Shown: positions 43,198 to 52,610, counted from the first letter of the stretch. The stretch is DNA of 64,000 bases from DATMNR01 sp963702765 (GCA_963702765.1 CAVPEB010000053.1:96172-160171), one strand, 5' to 3'. The notes: generated from the sequence alone by a model not told the origin. A program made the numbers and translations.

Positions 43198-44571
43198 ATG
43201 CGAATGAAAGGGCGAAATTGATTGCGCCTATTGTATTGGAGGTGAATGGCGTCACCTTTGGTTACGAACGCGCGCCCCTTCTCTACGATGTGCAACTACA
43301 GGTTCGTCAGGGAGAAATGGTCGGGTTACTGGGACCTAATGGGTCGGGAAAAACGACCTTGCTTCGCCTGGTGAGCGGGGTTTTGCTTCCACAGCATGGA
43401 AAAATTATACTGGACGGGCGCAATCTACAAGATTGGGGGAGGCGTGGTGTGGCTCGGAATATTGCCGTAGTACCTCAAGAATTACACGTGCCGTTTGCTT
43501 TTACCGTTGAACAAATGGTAAGTTTGGGTCGAACTCCGTATATCAATTGGCTTGGTTCAAGAAACAGCAAGGATGATAACATTGTTCACGATGCAATGCT
43601 CGCTACTGATGTCATACCGCTCGGCAAAACGTATTTTCAATGAGTTGAGTGGTGGCGAGCGGCAACGGGTAATGGTGGCGATGGCATTGGCACAACAACC
43701 TAAACTGTTACTTCTTGACGAACCGACCGCGCATCTTGATATCAAATACCAGATTGAAATGCTTGAACTGGTGCAGAAGCTTAACCGTGAGCGAGATGTG
43801 ACAGTTATTGCGGCTTTGCATGACTTGAATCTGGCAGCACGCTATTTCCCGCGACTTGTGTTATTCCAACGTGGTATAGTAGCTGATGCTGGCCCCGCCC
43901 AGGTTTTAGAACCGCATCTGCTCAAAAGAGTATATGGGATTGATGTACAGGTGGGTATCCTGAGAGGTGCTGAACATTTGAGTGTTTTGCCACCAGGTGT
44001 TGGGGAGCAGGAAGACAAAAGTGCGCAGGAGCCAGAGTCTAAAGTATTTGTAATGGCTGGTGGTGGTTCAGGTGAACGATTGATGCGCGCGTTAGCAGAT
44101 GCGCGTATACCCTTTATCGCGGGTGCACTTAACATCGGCGATAGTGATCATACACTGGCCTTGCGCCTCGCCAATGAAGTAATCACAGAGCAGCCCTACT
44201 CACCTATATCTCCTGAAACATTGGAGCACATACATGAAAGTCTATCAAAAACAAAGCTGTTGATTGTGTGTCCAATGCCTGTTGGTCCAGGCAATCTTGC
44301 ATTACTGCAAGAAGCATATACTGCAATTCATTATGGAATAGAGGTGCTTTTACTCGCCCCTGCTTTAGCAACGAGTAGTACTAATAGCGAAGAGCAATCC
44401 ATCTCTGATAATACCTGTTCAATTGATGAAATGTTGTTGAAAGCAGGAATAGCCAATCGTGATTATACCAGCGGCGAAGGCACAAAGTTGGTACGTGACC
44501 TTCTACAAGCCGGAGCTACTGTTGTTCAATCAGTTGCAGAGGCCGTAGAAGCGGCGAAAAGAGTTTCTTAA
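43191..44571 (+). pseudogene. btuD: cobalamin ABC transporter ATPase with C-terminal extra domain, frameshifted
   Basis: First frame has Walker A G-P-N-G-S-G-K-T-T and Q-loop V-V-P-Q-E; it stops at 43643. The other frame gives K-R-I-F-N-E-L-S-G-G-E-R-Q-R-V (signature), Walker B L-L-L-L-D-E-P-T, and H-loop A-A-L-H-D-L-N. Removing one G from CTCGGCAAAA near 43623 rejoins D-V-I-P-L-A-K-R-I-F-N. After the ATPase (~residue 265) comes a second ~190-residue domain starting V-F-V-M-A-G-G-G-S-G-E-R-L-M-R-A-L and including A-G-A-L-N-I-G-D-S-D and P-Y-S-P-I-S, which I recall from other Chloroflexota/archaeal corrinoid ATPases. Because the operon is otherwise intact, a sequencing error is quite possible. 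Confidence 0.88.
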
Positions 44572-44675
44572 TGAAAATTTTACATAATATTACTTGCAAG
44601 CAACATTGCGTAGGAGTATACTCCACAATGGCAAAATAAAATGTTACTTTAACGAAACGCAAAGATGCTCGTATA

Positions 44676-44978
44676 ATGGAAACTATGGACGATGAAATAG
44701 TAACCACTGTCATGCTGCGCTTGCCCTCAACATTGAGCGCGTACAGTGGTGGCAAAAGTCAGTTACTTTTACAGGCAACTACTGTAGAACAGCTTTTGAA
44801 TGAATTAGAGAATCAACATCACCAGGTTTGGGAACACCTCTGTACCGAACATGGCCATGTACGAAATCACGTCCAGATATTTGTCAACAATGAGCTTATT
44901 TCCGGCGATGATGGCTTAAAAACGTTGCTAAAACCTGGTCAGGAAGTTATTGTTCTACCCTCTTCGCTGGATGCTTGA
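44676..44978 (+). CDS. MoaD/ThiS-like ubiquitin-fold protein
   Basis: 100 aa. Pattern of beta-grasp MoaD proteins: V-M-L-R-L-P-S-T-L-S, T-V-E-Q-L-L-N-E-L, V-Q-I-F-V-N-N-E-L-I and L-K-P-G-Q-E-V-I-V-L-P. The usual C-terminal Gly-Gly, which is adenylated and carries sulfur, is replaced by S-S-L-D-A, so it may need processing elsewhere or have another role. No moaE, thiF or moeB is nearby. No strong SD; ATG at 44685 (M-D-D) is an alternative. Confidence 0.7.
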   Translation: METMDDEIVTTVMLRLPSTLSAYSGGKSQLLLQATTVEQLLNELENQHHQVWEHLCTEHGHVRNHVQIFVNNELISGDDGLKTLLKPGQEVIVLPSSLDA

Positions 44979-45046
44979 AAAGCCACATGGTATACTCTCT
45001 AAAGTATCTAGTATCATACCATGGATGGACGTGAGCTTATTTTTGC

Positions 45047-46354
45047 ATGAAAATCGAACCACAAAACGAACCTGTTACTGAAAACCCTGGCCAATCGGGG
45101 CCACCCGCCTCCGTTGAAGTTGCTCTTCCTACTAAGCATCGACTTGGACCCTGGAGGGTATTGCGCAATCGCAACTATTCGTTACTCTTCTGGGGACAAC
45201 TGATCTCTTCCGCAGGAACGCAAATGCAGGTGGTAGCAGTAGCCTGGCAGGTCTATTTACTCACTCATTCAGCTATAGCCCTGGGTTTAATAGGGCTTGT
45301 TCAGGCTATTCCTCGTTTGATCTTTTCCCTGGTGGGTGGAGTCTTCGCAGATGTGTTTGATCGGCGCAAGATGTTGATCGTGATAGAGATAGTACTCGCA
45401 TTGACGTCAGCCGTGCTGGCGCTCTGTACGGCCTATCATGTCATCAATATGGTTATTATTTATTGCGTTGTATTGATCGCTGCTAGCGTTTCTTCGTTTG
45501 AATTTCCGGCCCGTCAAGCAATGATTCCCACTCTGGTACGCCGCGAAGAGATGACCGACGCCCTGTCGTTGAGTATGGTCATGATGCAGTTGACTTTTAT
45601 TATTGGTCCGACAGTTGGTGGCTTTGCCATCGCCTGGATAGGAGTTGCTAACACTTACTGGTTCGATGTCATCTCCTATTTCGTCGTAATTGGATCTCTT
45701 CTGTTGATTGTCGTACCACGTATTCCAGTCGAGAAGCGGGCGCAGGCAGGATTTGGTGCGCTGCTTGATGGTATGAAGTTCTTGCGAGCACACCCGGTGA
45801 TCCTGGCTGTGCTCTCGCTCGACTTTTTTGCCACTTTCTTTGGATCGCCACGAGCGCTTCTGCCGGTTTATGCCAGCCAAATTATGCATGTCGGCCCACA
45901 AGGACTCGGAATACTCATAGCGGCAACCTCTATTGGCGCTGTTGCTCTGGCCCCTTTCACAGGGCTCATTGGACGCATTACTCGTCAGGGACTTGGAGTA
46001 GTGATTGCTATTATTGGCTGGGGTCTATGCATCATGGCATTTGGACTATCTCCCACCCCTTTATGGCTTGGAGTAATCTTCCTCGCAGGAGCAGGAGCGG
46101 CAGATATGGTTAGCATGGTTCTACGCGGCCTTATCATCCAGCTAACAACTCCTGATGAGCTCCGTGGTCGTATTAATTCTGTCAACGCCATGTTTGTAAT
46201 TGGTGGCCCCACGCTAGGCCAATTCGAATCTGGCCTCGTCGCGGGCATATTCTCCCCCGAATTCTCGGTAGTAAGTGGAGGCCTCGCCTGTATCTTAGCC
46301 ACCCTGGCCGTCGTAGCCCTCGTCCCCAGCCTTCTCCGCGTCAAAGTAAAATAA
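45047..46354 (+). CDS. MFS transporter (MFS_3/EntS-like)
   Basis: 435 aa with 12 predicted TM helices after a ~45-residue polar start. N-R-N-Y-S-L-L-F-W-G-Q-L-I-S-S-A-G-T-Q-M-Q and G-G-V-F-A-D-V-F-D-R-R-K-M-L-I (motif A between TM2 and TM3), and L-R-G-R-I-N-S near TM10-11. This subfamily includes enterobactin and drug exporters. The substrate is not predictable; not obviously in an operon. Confidence 0.9.
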   Translation: MKIEPQNEPVTENPGQSGPPASVEVALPTKHRLGPWRVLRNRNYSLLFWGQLISSAGTQMQVVAVAWQVYLLTHSAIALGLIGLVQAIPRLIFSLVGGVFADVFDRRKMLIVIEIVLALTSAVLALCTAYHVINMVIIYCVVLIAASVSSFEFPARQAMIPTLVRREEMTDALSLSMVMMQLTFIIGPTVGGFAIAWIGVANTYWFDVISYFVVIGSLLLIVVPRIPVEKRAQAGFGALLDGMKFLRAHPVILAVLSLDFFATFFGSPRALLPVYASQIMHVGPQGLGILIAATSIGAVALAPFTGLIGRITRQGLGVVIAIIGWGLCIMAFGLSPTPLWLGVIFLAGAGAADMVSMVLRGLIIQLTTPDELRGRINSVNAMFVIGGPTLGQFESGLVAGIFSPEFSVVSGGLACILATLAVVALVPSLLRVKVK

Positions 46355-46484
46355 CCCCCTAATAGATAATTTACAAGCATCGCTTCCGATTGTGCTTGAA
46401 AATAATCTATTCTATTAAAATTCTTGTATTTTTACTTCAACTCATGCATAATGCTTTTACAATATACGAGGAGGTACGTGGTAC

Positions 46485-48014
46485 ATGTTGGCAAAGGTTA
46501 GAAGCTGCGCAGTCATCGGTTTAGAGGGTGCACTGATTGAAGTTGAGATTGATCTCTCCAACGGCCTGGCAGGCTTTATGATTGTAGGACTCCCCGATAC
46601 AGCAGTAAATGAGGCCAAAGACAGAGTACGAGCAGCAATCAAAAACAGCGGCTGTCTCTTCCCCTATAAACGCATCACCGTCAATCTTGCCCCAGCAGAT
46701 TTGCGCAAAGAAGGTCCAGCATATGATCTTCCTATAGCCATAGGAATATTGATGGCATCTGGCCAGATCAATCTGGATGAGCAGGTGTCAGAATATCTTT
46801 ATTTGGGAGAGCTTTCACTGGATGGTGGGGTTCGTCATACGAATGGAATTTTACCCATGGTTGCATTAGCGCGCGAAAAACACGTTAAGGCGGTGTTTGT
46901 ACCCGCAGCAGATGCGATGGAAGCAGCGCTCGTGCAGGAAGTCACCATCTACCCGGTAGAAACACTTGGTCACCTCGTTGCACATTTAAATGGAGAACGA
47001 GCGATCGAGCCGTATATTGCTGATCCGCGCATCCTGGATAATGCCGAGTCGGATGTTTATGCGCAGGATATGGCCGCGGTGCGAGGCCAGGAACATGTCA
47101 AGCGTGCGCTAGAAGTTGCCTCGAGTGGAGGGCACAACGTCCTGATGAGCGGACCTCCTGGATCTGGTAAAACGTTATTAGCACGTGCGACTCCTTCAAT
47201 TCTTCCACGAATGGTGATCGAAGAAGCACTGGATGTCACTAAAATCTATAGTGTGACTGGAATGTTACCCTCAGAGACACCACTTGTGCTCCAGCGCCCA
47301 TTTCGCGCTCCACATCACACCATCAGCCACGCGGGTTTAGTCGGGGGTGGCCGCATGCCGCGTCCAGGCGAAATCAGCCTTGCTCATCGCGGAGTACTCT
47401 TTTTGGACGAACTACCCGAATTTGGTCAGAACGTCCTCGAAGTTTTACGCCAACCCTTAGAGGATAAAATTGTCACAATCTCACGTGCCCAGGGAACTGT
47501 CACCTACCCAGCCAATTTTATGCTTGTAGCTGCTATGAATCCCTGCCCCTGCGGCTATTACGGCGACCCCGTGAAAGAATGCGGTTGTTCAGCTATGGCC
47601 ATTTCCCGCTACCAGAAAAAGATCAGCGGCCCCCTCCTGGACCGAATCGATATTCATGTGGAGGTGCCGCGGGTCGATTACGAAAAGCTGGCTGATAAGC
47701 GAAAGGTGGAAGATTCCAGGACGATCCGCGCACGAGTGCAGGCGGCGCGTGAACGCCAGTTGGAACGCTTCAAGGGAACGAAGATGACCTGCAATGCTGA
47801 GATGGGGCCAACTGAGGTGCGCGAGTTCTGCCAGACCGATGCGTCAGGGGAGAAGTTGCTCAAAGCGGCGGTGCAGCAGTTGCATTTATCAGCCAGAGCA
47901 TATCACCGTGTGTTGAAGTTGGCGCGGACGATTGCGGATCTGGCGGGAAGCGAGATGATTGCGGCGAATCATGTGGCGGAGGCGGTGCAGTATCGGCCGA
48001 GGGTGGGGATGTAG
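46485..48014 (+). CDS. comM: ComM/YifB-type Mg-chelatase-like AAA+ helicase
   Basis: 509 aa. N-terminal Lon-like domain (G-L-E-G-A-L-I-E-V-E-I-D, G-L-P-D-T-A-V-N-E-A-K-D-R-V), AAA+ domain with Walker A S-G-P-P-G-S-G-K-T near residue 222 and L-F-L-D-E-L-P-E-F, a cysteine-rich N-P-C-P-C-G-Y-Y-G-D-P with C-G-C near residue 352, and a C-terminal domain. ComM promotes branch migration in natural transformation. GAGGAGG upstream of ATG 46485. A second copy of the 3' third lies at the window's right end (63669 onwards matches 47544 onwards). Confidence 0.94.
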   Translation: MLAKVRSCAVIGLEGALIEVEIDLSNGLAGFMIVGLPDTAVNEAKDRVRAAIKNSGCLFPYKRITVNLAPADLRKEGPAYDLPIAIGILMASGQINLDEQVSEYLYLGELSLDGGVRHTNGILPMVALAREKHVKAVFVPAADAMEAALVQEVTIYPVETLGHLVAHLNGERAIEPYIADPRILDNAESDVYAQDMAAVRGQEHVKRALEVASSGGHNVLMSGPPGSGKTLLARATPSILPRMVIEEALDVTKIYSVTGMLPSETPLVLQRPFRAPHHTISHAGLVGGGRMPRPGEISLAHRGVLFLDELPEFGQNVLEVLRQPLEDKIVTISRAQGTVTYPANFMLVAAMNPCPCGYYGDPVKECGCSAMAISRYQKKISGPLLDRIDIHVEVPRVDYEKLADKRKVEDSRTIRARVQAARERQLERFKGTKMTCNAEMGPTEVREFCQTDASGEKLLKAAVQQLHLSARAYHRVLKLARTIADLAGSEMIAANHVAEAVQYRPRVGM

Positions 48015-48398
48015 GGTTCCGGCCGATGCTTAAAGGCTCTGGCAACAGCTATCTGCATGGATTTCCTGGGGGTACTATGGTGTTTCCTTGATCAAATATG
48101 CCATGGAGCAAAGCATTACTTTTTGAGCTACATGAAATGGACCTGACCCGATGAGAATGACCTTGCAAGGTTGGGAGGCAGCAAATGGCTCTAGGTTTAA
48201 GATATGACGTAAATGGGGAGCGAATGAATATTAAGCCAAGCACGAGAAAACGGTGGAGGAAGCTATAGCAGCTGAGATACGAGTGAAAACGACTGTTCGT
48301 GGATCGCCAGTCTTACTCACTGATGGCATAGTCTACCCGGATGCCCATTACTTCGTCTCTAGCGTCGAACGAATGAGATCCTGGTGAGGCAATCCCCG
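48015..48398. other. intergenic, no gene seen
   Basis: About 380 bases after comM. A frame ending near 48386 reads V-R-G-S-P-V-L-L-T-D-G-I-V-Y-P-D but has no start or family resemblance; it may be a remnant. No other structure recognised. Confidence 0.35.
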
Positions 48399-49043
48399 CT
48401 ACTCTTCCCCTGGCTCGGCTTCCTCGAAATCCAGTCCTTGATAGCTGTCTGCGATGTCAAACTGCACATCAATGCTCTTGATCTCGACAATCTCTCCAGG
48501 ACCGTAATGACGATAGTTCCAGGTATGATTGCCCTGATCGTCACGTTGCCATATTTCTACGTATTGCGCAAATTGACTCATCAAAACTATTTCTTGCATA
48601 GTTGGACATCCCTGGTAGGCTTTGAATTTCACTCCGCGATCGCGAGCCTCGGTGCTGGGTGACAACACTTCAATAACGACACGCGGTGATTCAATCAGGG
48701 TATTCTCTGGGCGCCAATCTGCAGCATTACAGGAAACACTCGCATCGGGGTAGGTATAATGCTTCTTCCTGTTTTTTGTCGTCCCCAAGAGCACTTGCAC
48801 ATCTACGCCAAAGGCCCTGCAAGGTCCTGTTCGAAGGTGGATATCTAGGGCTTGGCCAACATTCCGCGTGATGCGGTCATGAGCGACGCTGCCCCCACTC
48901 ATGAGATATGCCATTCCATTAAGGTATTCATATTTGCGGTCGGGCGAGAGATGTTCAAGTTCGTGAAACGCCGCCTCTGACATTGCTCCACCTCCGCTAG
49001 GCCAGCTCCACGATGATTCTGTCGATGTCGGATTGGTTGCCAT
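48399..49043 (-). CDS. Uma2-family (DUF820) PD-(D/E)XK-like protein
   Basis: 214 aa. Typical Uma2 order: M-S-E-A-A-F-H-E-L-E, Y-E-Y-L-N-G-M-A-Y-L-M-S-G-G, H-D-R-I-T-R-N-V-G-Q-A-L, the nuclease-like core Y-T-Y-P-D-A-S-V-S-C ... P-R-V-V-I-E-V-L-S-P-S-T-E-A-R-D-R-G-V-K-F-K-A-Y, and V-E-I-W. Members are expanded in cyanobacteria and Chloroflexota; biological role unclear. ATG 49043 preferred to 49085 because GAGG precedes it. Confidence 0.85.
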   Translation of the reverse strand: MATNPTSTESSWSWPSGGGAMSEAAFHELEHLSPDRKYEYLNGMAYLMSGGSVAHDRITRNVGQALDIHLRTGPCRAFGVDVQVLLGTTKNRKKHYTYPDASVSCNAADWRPENTLIESPRVVIEVLSPSTEARDRGVKFKAYQGCPTMQEIVLMSQFAQYVEIWQRDDQGNHTWNYRHYGPGEIVEIKSIDVQFDIADSYQGLDFEEAEPGEE

Positions 49044-50073
49044 AAGAAAAAATCTGCCTCTATTCATTCTGTATGAAGCTAGCAAACACGGGTAATCGCT
49101 GTTCTTCTCTGCTCACTATACCCCTTCTCGCCCCAAAAGACAAATGATCGAGCGTGATCATGCAAGCTTCATAGTTGACTGCGATCCTCTACGTAATAGT
49201 AGGTAGAGCAAGTTCCCTTCCTGATAAATGCTGTGCCACTTATTTCTATCAGTCCGTTCATCCGCCTTTTTAATGCTGGGTATGAATGTCGAACGAGCAG
49301 ATCATATAGCACCTACAATCGGGCGCCAGTGGAATGATGTCCTGGGAATCCTGAAGCGACAAGTGGCGCCACTTGATCTTGGCTATCTCGCTCGCAGGGC
49401 CGATGTTTTGGATGTGCGGGACCAGCTCGAGCGAGCTCTCCGTGTAGGGTTGGGTGACCACCGAAGCTCGCCGAGCATTTTTCCTGGTGGAGATCTCCCA
49501 TTGCACACCTCCTATGCAAGATGGTGTGTTCTGGCAGCTTGCATACCATCTGGATTGACGACCACTCCGCAGAGACTCCCTTGACGTCGAACGCGTTCAA
49601 CGGTAGGTTTCAATCACGGTTCAGAGCCGGGCGCCCCTTACTGCTTATCCTGCACCCAGAGTACTCGCTCCGGGTGTGTCAATGCGCCAATTTCGTCGGA
49701 TATTGAAGAGTACGTTCTAAGATCTGAACCAGCAACAGTAATTGTGAGTGATGCACCAAGCACGATGAAATATGGGATGCGTTTCCACTATACAGGATGG
49801 ATAGGGGAAACGCAGGGGTGAGCTCGAACATCGAGTACCCCTCACAGGAACGAAGACTTGATATCCGGGAGAGTGAGGCTCTGGCCCAACACTTTTCCTG
49901 CATCAGGCATGCGTCGCCTCGACCGTTCGGCGCGCTTCTCCCGATAGCCGTCATCTGCTCAGGTCAATATCAAGTAGAGAATGGCTACGGCGCATGATCC
50001 ATTTCCTCTTTTACCGGATCTCTCGGAATAGTGTAGAGAGACTCATCACGATGCGAAGGAGGAATGACGCACC
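49044..50073. other. 1-kb gene-poor region at the composition change
   Basis: No complete gene seen. Contains one possible gene remnant (49282-49450). Around here the DNA changes from AT-balanced to strongly GC-rich. AGGAGGAATG before the radC start lies at the right edge. Confidence 0.5.
49282..49450 (+). pseudogene. possible nucleotidyltransferase-family C-terminal remnant
   Basis: A frame here reads G-R-Q-W-N-D-V-L-G-I-L-K-R-Q, then L-D-L-G-Y-L-A-R-R-A-D-V-L-D-V-R-D-Q-L-E-R-A-L. This resembles the C-terminal end R-Q-W-x-D-V-L-G-x-L-K-x-Q ... L-D-x-x-Y-L-x-x-W-A-x-x-L-G-V-x-D-L-L-x-R-A-L found on some nucleotidyltransferase-like proteins, as I recall. No N-terminal domain and no stop at the expected place. 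Low confidence. Confidence 0.3.
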
Positions 50074-50808
50074 ATGCTCTCAACCGAAAAGGACTTCGGC
50101 TCATACCAGCGTACCAAACTGGACTACCACGCGACGGTGCGCGAGTTGCCCAGTGGTGAGCGCCCGCGCGAGCGGCTGCAGCACTTCGGCCCCCAGGCGC
50201 TCTCGACGGCCGAGCTGCTGGCCATCGTCCTGCGCACGGGGACCCGAGGAGACAACGCCCTGGATCTGGCCAACAAGCTGCTGATGAAGTATGGCGGGCT
50301 CCCCGGCCTGGTACGCGCCGATTTCCGGGAGCTGTGCGCCGTGCACGGCATGGGGGAGGCCAAGTCAGCGCAGGTGAAGGCGGCCCTGGAGATTGGACGC
50401 AGGCTCGCTCTCGTGCAGACGGATGCGAAGTACAAGATCAGCACCCCGGCAGACGCGGCGAACCTGGTGATGCTGGACCTGGCCTACCTGGACACCGAGC
50501 AGACGCGCATTCTGCTGCTGGACGCCAGGGGCCAGGTGGTCGAGAAGGCGAGCCTGTACCAGGGCACCGCCATCAGCTCGGTCCTGCGCGCCGCCGAGAT
50601 CTTCCGCCCGGCCATCATCCGCAACTGTCCCGGGCTGATCCTCTGCCACAATCACCCCAGTGGCGATCCAACCCCGTCACCGGACGACCTCGAGACGACC
50701 AGGCGGCTCGTGGAAGCCGGCCGCATCCTCGACATCGAACTCGTCGACCACATCATCATCGGCCACCAGCGTTTCGTGAGCCTGAGGGGACTCTTGAAGT
50801 GGGAGTAG
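50074..50808 (+). CDS. radC: RadC-family JAB/JAMM protein
   Basis: 244 aa. N-terminal helix-hairpin-helix (L-S-T-A-E-L-L-A-I-V-L-R-T-G; G-M-G-E-A-K-S-A-Q-V-K-A-A-L-E) and C-terminal JAMM domain with H-N-H-P-S-G-D-P-T-P-S-x-x-D. Despite the name, a direct repair role is doubtful; RadC genes are often on mobile elements. GC-rich codons unlike genes to the left. AGGAGG ~11 nt upstream of the ATG. The 3' end overlaps the glycosylase gene tail-to-tail by 53 nt. Confidence 0.94.
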   Translation: MLSTEKDFGSYQRTKLDYHATVRELPSGERPRERLQHFGPQALSTAELLAIVLRTGTRGDNALDLANKLLMKYGGLPGLVRADFRELCAVHGMGEAKSAQVKAALEIGRRLALVQTDAKYKISTPADAANLVMLDLAYLDTEQTRILLLDARGQVVEKASLYQGTAISSVLRAAEIFRPAIIRNCPGLILCHNHPSGDPTPSPDDLETTRRLVEAGRILDIELVDHIIIGHQRFVSLRGLLKWE

Positions 50809-51505
50809 GTCGGCGCTCCAGCAGGGTGAAGTACTGGCACTTGGCCTGCAAGGGGCACTCCGAGCAGAGTGGGTACCTGGCCCTGCAGACAAGCGCTCCG
50901 AAGTCGAGCGCCGCCCAGTTGACCTGCAGGCTGCGCCCGCCGCTCACCAGGCGGAGCGCGAGCGCGTGCAGCAGGCGTTGGTGGCTGCCGCTGGTGCAAG
51001 CGGGTGATTCGAAGTTTCGCTCAAGGATGCGGGCCATGTTCACATCGAAGAGCGGTTCGGCTTGCCCATAGATGACGGCCAGCACCGCGCTCGCCGTATA
51101 CGGGCCGATCCCCCGTAGGCGCTCCAGTTCGGACCGCGAGCAGGGAATCGCTCCGCCGCGCTCTTCGATGGACTGCGCGAGGTTCTGGAGCGCCCGCGCC
51201 TTTTGCCGCCAGAGCCCAGGCGGTCTGAGCATTCGCTCGAGATCCTCACGGGAAGCTTGTGCGAGGGCGGTCCACGAGGGGTAGCGCCCGAGGTAAGCGG
51301 GAAAGGCCCGCGCGACGCAACTCGCAGTCGTGCGCTGAAGTAGAATTTCAGCGATGATGACCTCGTAGGGTACCTTGTCCGGCTCCCGCCAGGAGAAGGA
51401 GCGCCCGCTTCGCTCGAACCAGGAGAGGAGTTGCTCGCGCAACCAGGAAACGCGCTCGACCGCCTCCGGTACGAGTTCACATGCAAGGTACATTCGTTGC
51501 CTCAT
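50756..51505 (-). CDS. HhH-GPD base-excision glycosylase (MutY/MIG-like) with Fe-S cluster
   Basis: 249 aa. Key parts: A-E-I-L-L-Q-R-T-T-A helix, the HhH L-R-G-I-G-P-Y-T-A-S-A-V with Tyr where Nth has the catalytic Lys, catalytic Asp in F-D-V-N-M-A-R-I-L, and four cysteines spaced C-x6-C-x2-C-x5-C (A-L-V-C-R-A-R-Y-P-L-C-S-E-C-P-L-Q-A-K-C) for a [4Fe-4S] cluster. It lacks MutY's C-terminal 8-oxoG domain and looks closer to the thymine glycosylase MIG (E-I-L-L-R-R-T-T-A), so a mismatch glycosylase. The last ~18 residues are read through the radC end and probably not conserved. Start among ATGs 51505 and 51493. Confidence 0.85.
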   Translation of the reverse strand: MRQRMYLACELVPEAVERVSWLREQLLSWFERSGRSFSWREPDKVPYEVIIAEILLQRTTASCVARAFPAYLGRYPSWTALAQASREDLERMLRPPGLWRQKARALQNLAQSIEERGGAIPCSRSELERLRGIGPYTASAVLAVIYGQAEPLFDVNMARILERNFESPACTSGSHQRLLHALALRLVSGGRSLQVNWAALDFGALVCRARYPLCSECPLQAKCQYFTLLERRPTPTSRVPSGSRNAGGR

Positions 51506-51589
51506 TCCTCACCCTCCCGGAAGGGGAACCGCGGTTCACCGCCTGCGGCCTTCCATTGGCCGATCAGGCCCTGGGGCAGGAGTACTCTG

Positions 51590-51970
51590 TCAGTGGTACG
51601 CTGACACCAGCGCAACGATCTGCTGCCGTACGAGCGGCTTGATCACTACCAGTTGCGCGCCTGCCAGCTGGGCCTTGATGCGCTCCAAGACTCCGTCGCT
51701 CTTGCTGAGGAGGGCGATGGGAATCATTGCGTGGAATTGCGGCTGGCCTTTCAGGTACTTCAGCACTTCGAGGCCGTCCATTCTGGGGAGATCGAGGGTG
51801 AGAAAGAGCAGGTCGGCCGGTCCGCTCCAGAGGAGGAAACGCAGCATATCCACTGGGTCTTCGAAGCTGACGACCTGGTGACCATCACGACGCAGGATGA
51901 CCTCGAGGATCTTGCGCGAGGTCGTCGAGGCGTCCAGCACAATGATCCTCAGTTGCCCCTGCATGCTCAT
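51590..51970 (-). CDS. CheY-like receiver protein lacking the phosphoacceptor Asp
   Basis: 126 aa single receiver domain. Beta-1 I-I-V-L-D-A-S-T-T, then F-L-T-L-D-L-P-R-M-D-G where the phosphorylated Asp four residues before Pro is Thr; I-A-L-L-S-K-S supplies the S/T and V-V-I-K-P the conserved Lys. Without the acceptor Asp it is likely a pseudo-receiver acting by protein-protein contact. AAGGAG 6 nt before ATG 51970. No histidine kinase nearby. Confidence 0.82.
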   Translation of the reverse strand: MSMQGQLRIIVLDASTTSRKILEVILRRDGHQVVSFEDPVDMLRFLLWSGPADLLFLTLDLPRMDGLEVLKYLKGQPQFHAMIPIALLSKSDGVLERIKAQLAGAQLVVIKPLVRQQIVALVSAYH

Positions 51971-52322
51971 TCTTCGCTCCTTCTTCATGCCTCGCTGCAC
52001 TCATACCCACCCCGATCTCCACTGCTACGATAGCATGCCTCCCTCATGTGCTCCTCGAGAGCATTCACCACGTCAATCAGCATCCTCACGACGCGCTCAC
52101 GATGTCGTGCCATGGGCGGGCACATGCGCCCAGCGTGCCCGCGAAGCGATGCACGTGGAATGAGAAGGTTCCTTTCCGCTCTTCGGCGGTATGGGAAGAA
52201 TAAGCTAGAGGCGGGATGGAAGCGCATGCTCGCGAGGGGCGAGAGCAGGAGATTCAGCTCACGAAAGGCTCACGAAGAATCACGACTTTCTCGTTCAGCC
52301 GGCAGGCACTTCTGGTATAATC
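51971..52322. other. intergenic, left flank of the IscB element
   Basis: No supported gene. An extended -10-like TGGTATAAT (52313-52321) abuts the start of the structured RNA. In IscB systems the guide is read from the DNA just left of the RNA scaffold, so this flank would be the guide source. Confidence 0.45.
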
Positions 52323-52600
52323 GGTCAGGAACCCGCCCCTTGTAAAGGGGCAGGCTTGCTTCAAGGAGTGAGCCTCAGTCCTGACCAGTCTCAGCCACCA
52401 GTCTCGCTTCGGCGAGGCTGATGGGGCTCCGTTCGGGAAGAAACTAGGTACGTCTAGGTGCTTCGCCAGCCTGGACCTCTACGGTGCATAGTTAAACAGA
52501 GCGAGGGGCAAACTCAGTGCTATGTACGCTAAACCTTCCACGAACGTTGACGAGGTGAGCATTACCCTGGCAACAGGAGGCCCATATGGGTACTACGAAA
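52323..52600 (+). ncRNA. IscB-associated omega RNA
   Basis: Structured region directly upstream of iscB. GGTCAGGA (52323-52330) pairs with TCCTGACC (52379-52386), enclosing two hairpins: GCCCCTT-GTA-AAGGGGC (52335-52351) and GGCT...AGCC (52353-52374). Next is CTCGC-TTCG-GCGAG (about 52403-52416). Position, length and multi-stem layout match the RNA encoded 5' of iscB genes, which guides cleavage by the nuclease. Exact ends unknown. Confidence 0.8.
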
Positions 52601-52610
52601 GGAACGATGG

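Noticed and set aside
50334..51071. Long GC-rich frames overlapping radC and the glycosylase
   Set aside because: Shadow frames; Arg/Pro/His-rich without any domain, while radC and the glycosylase show full motifs.
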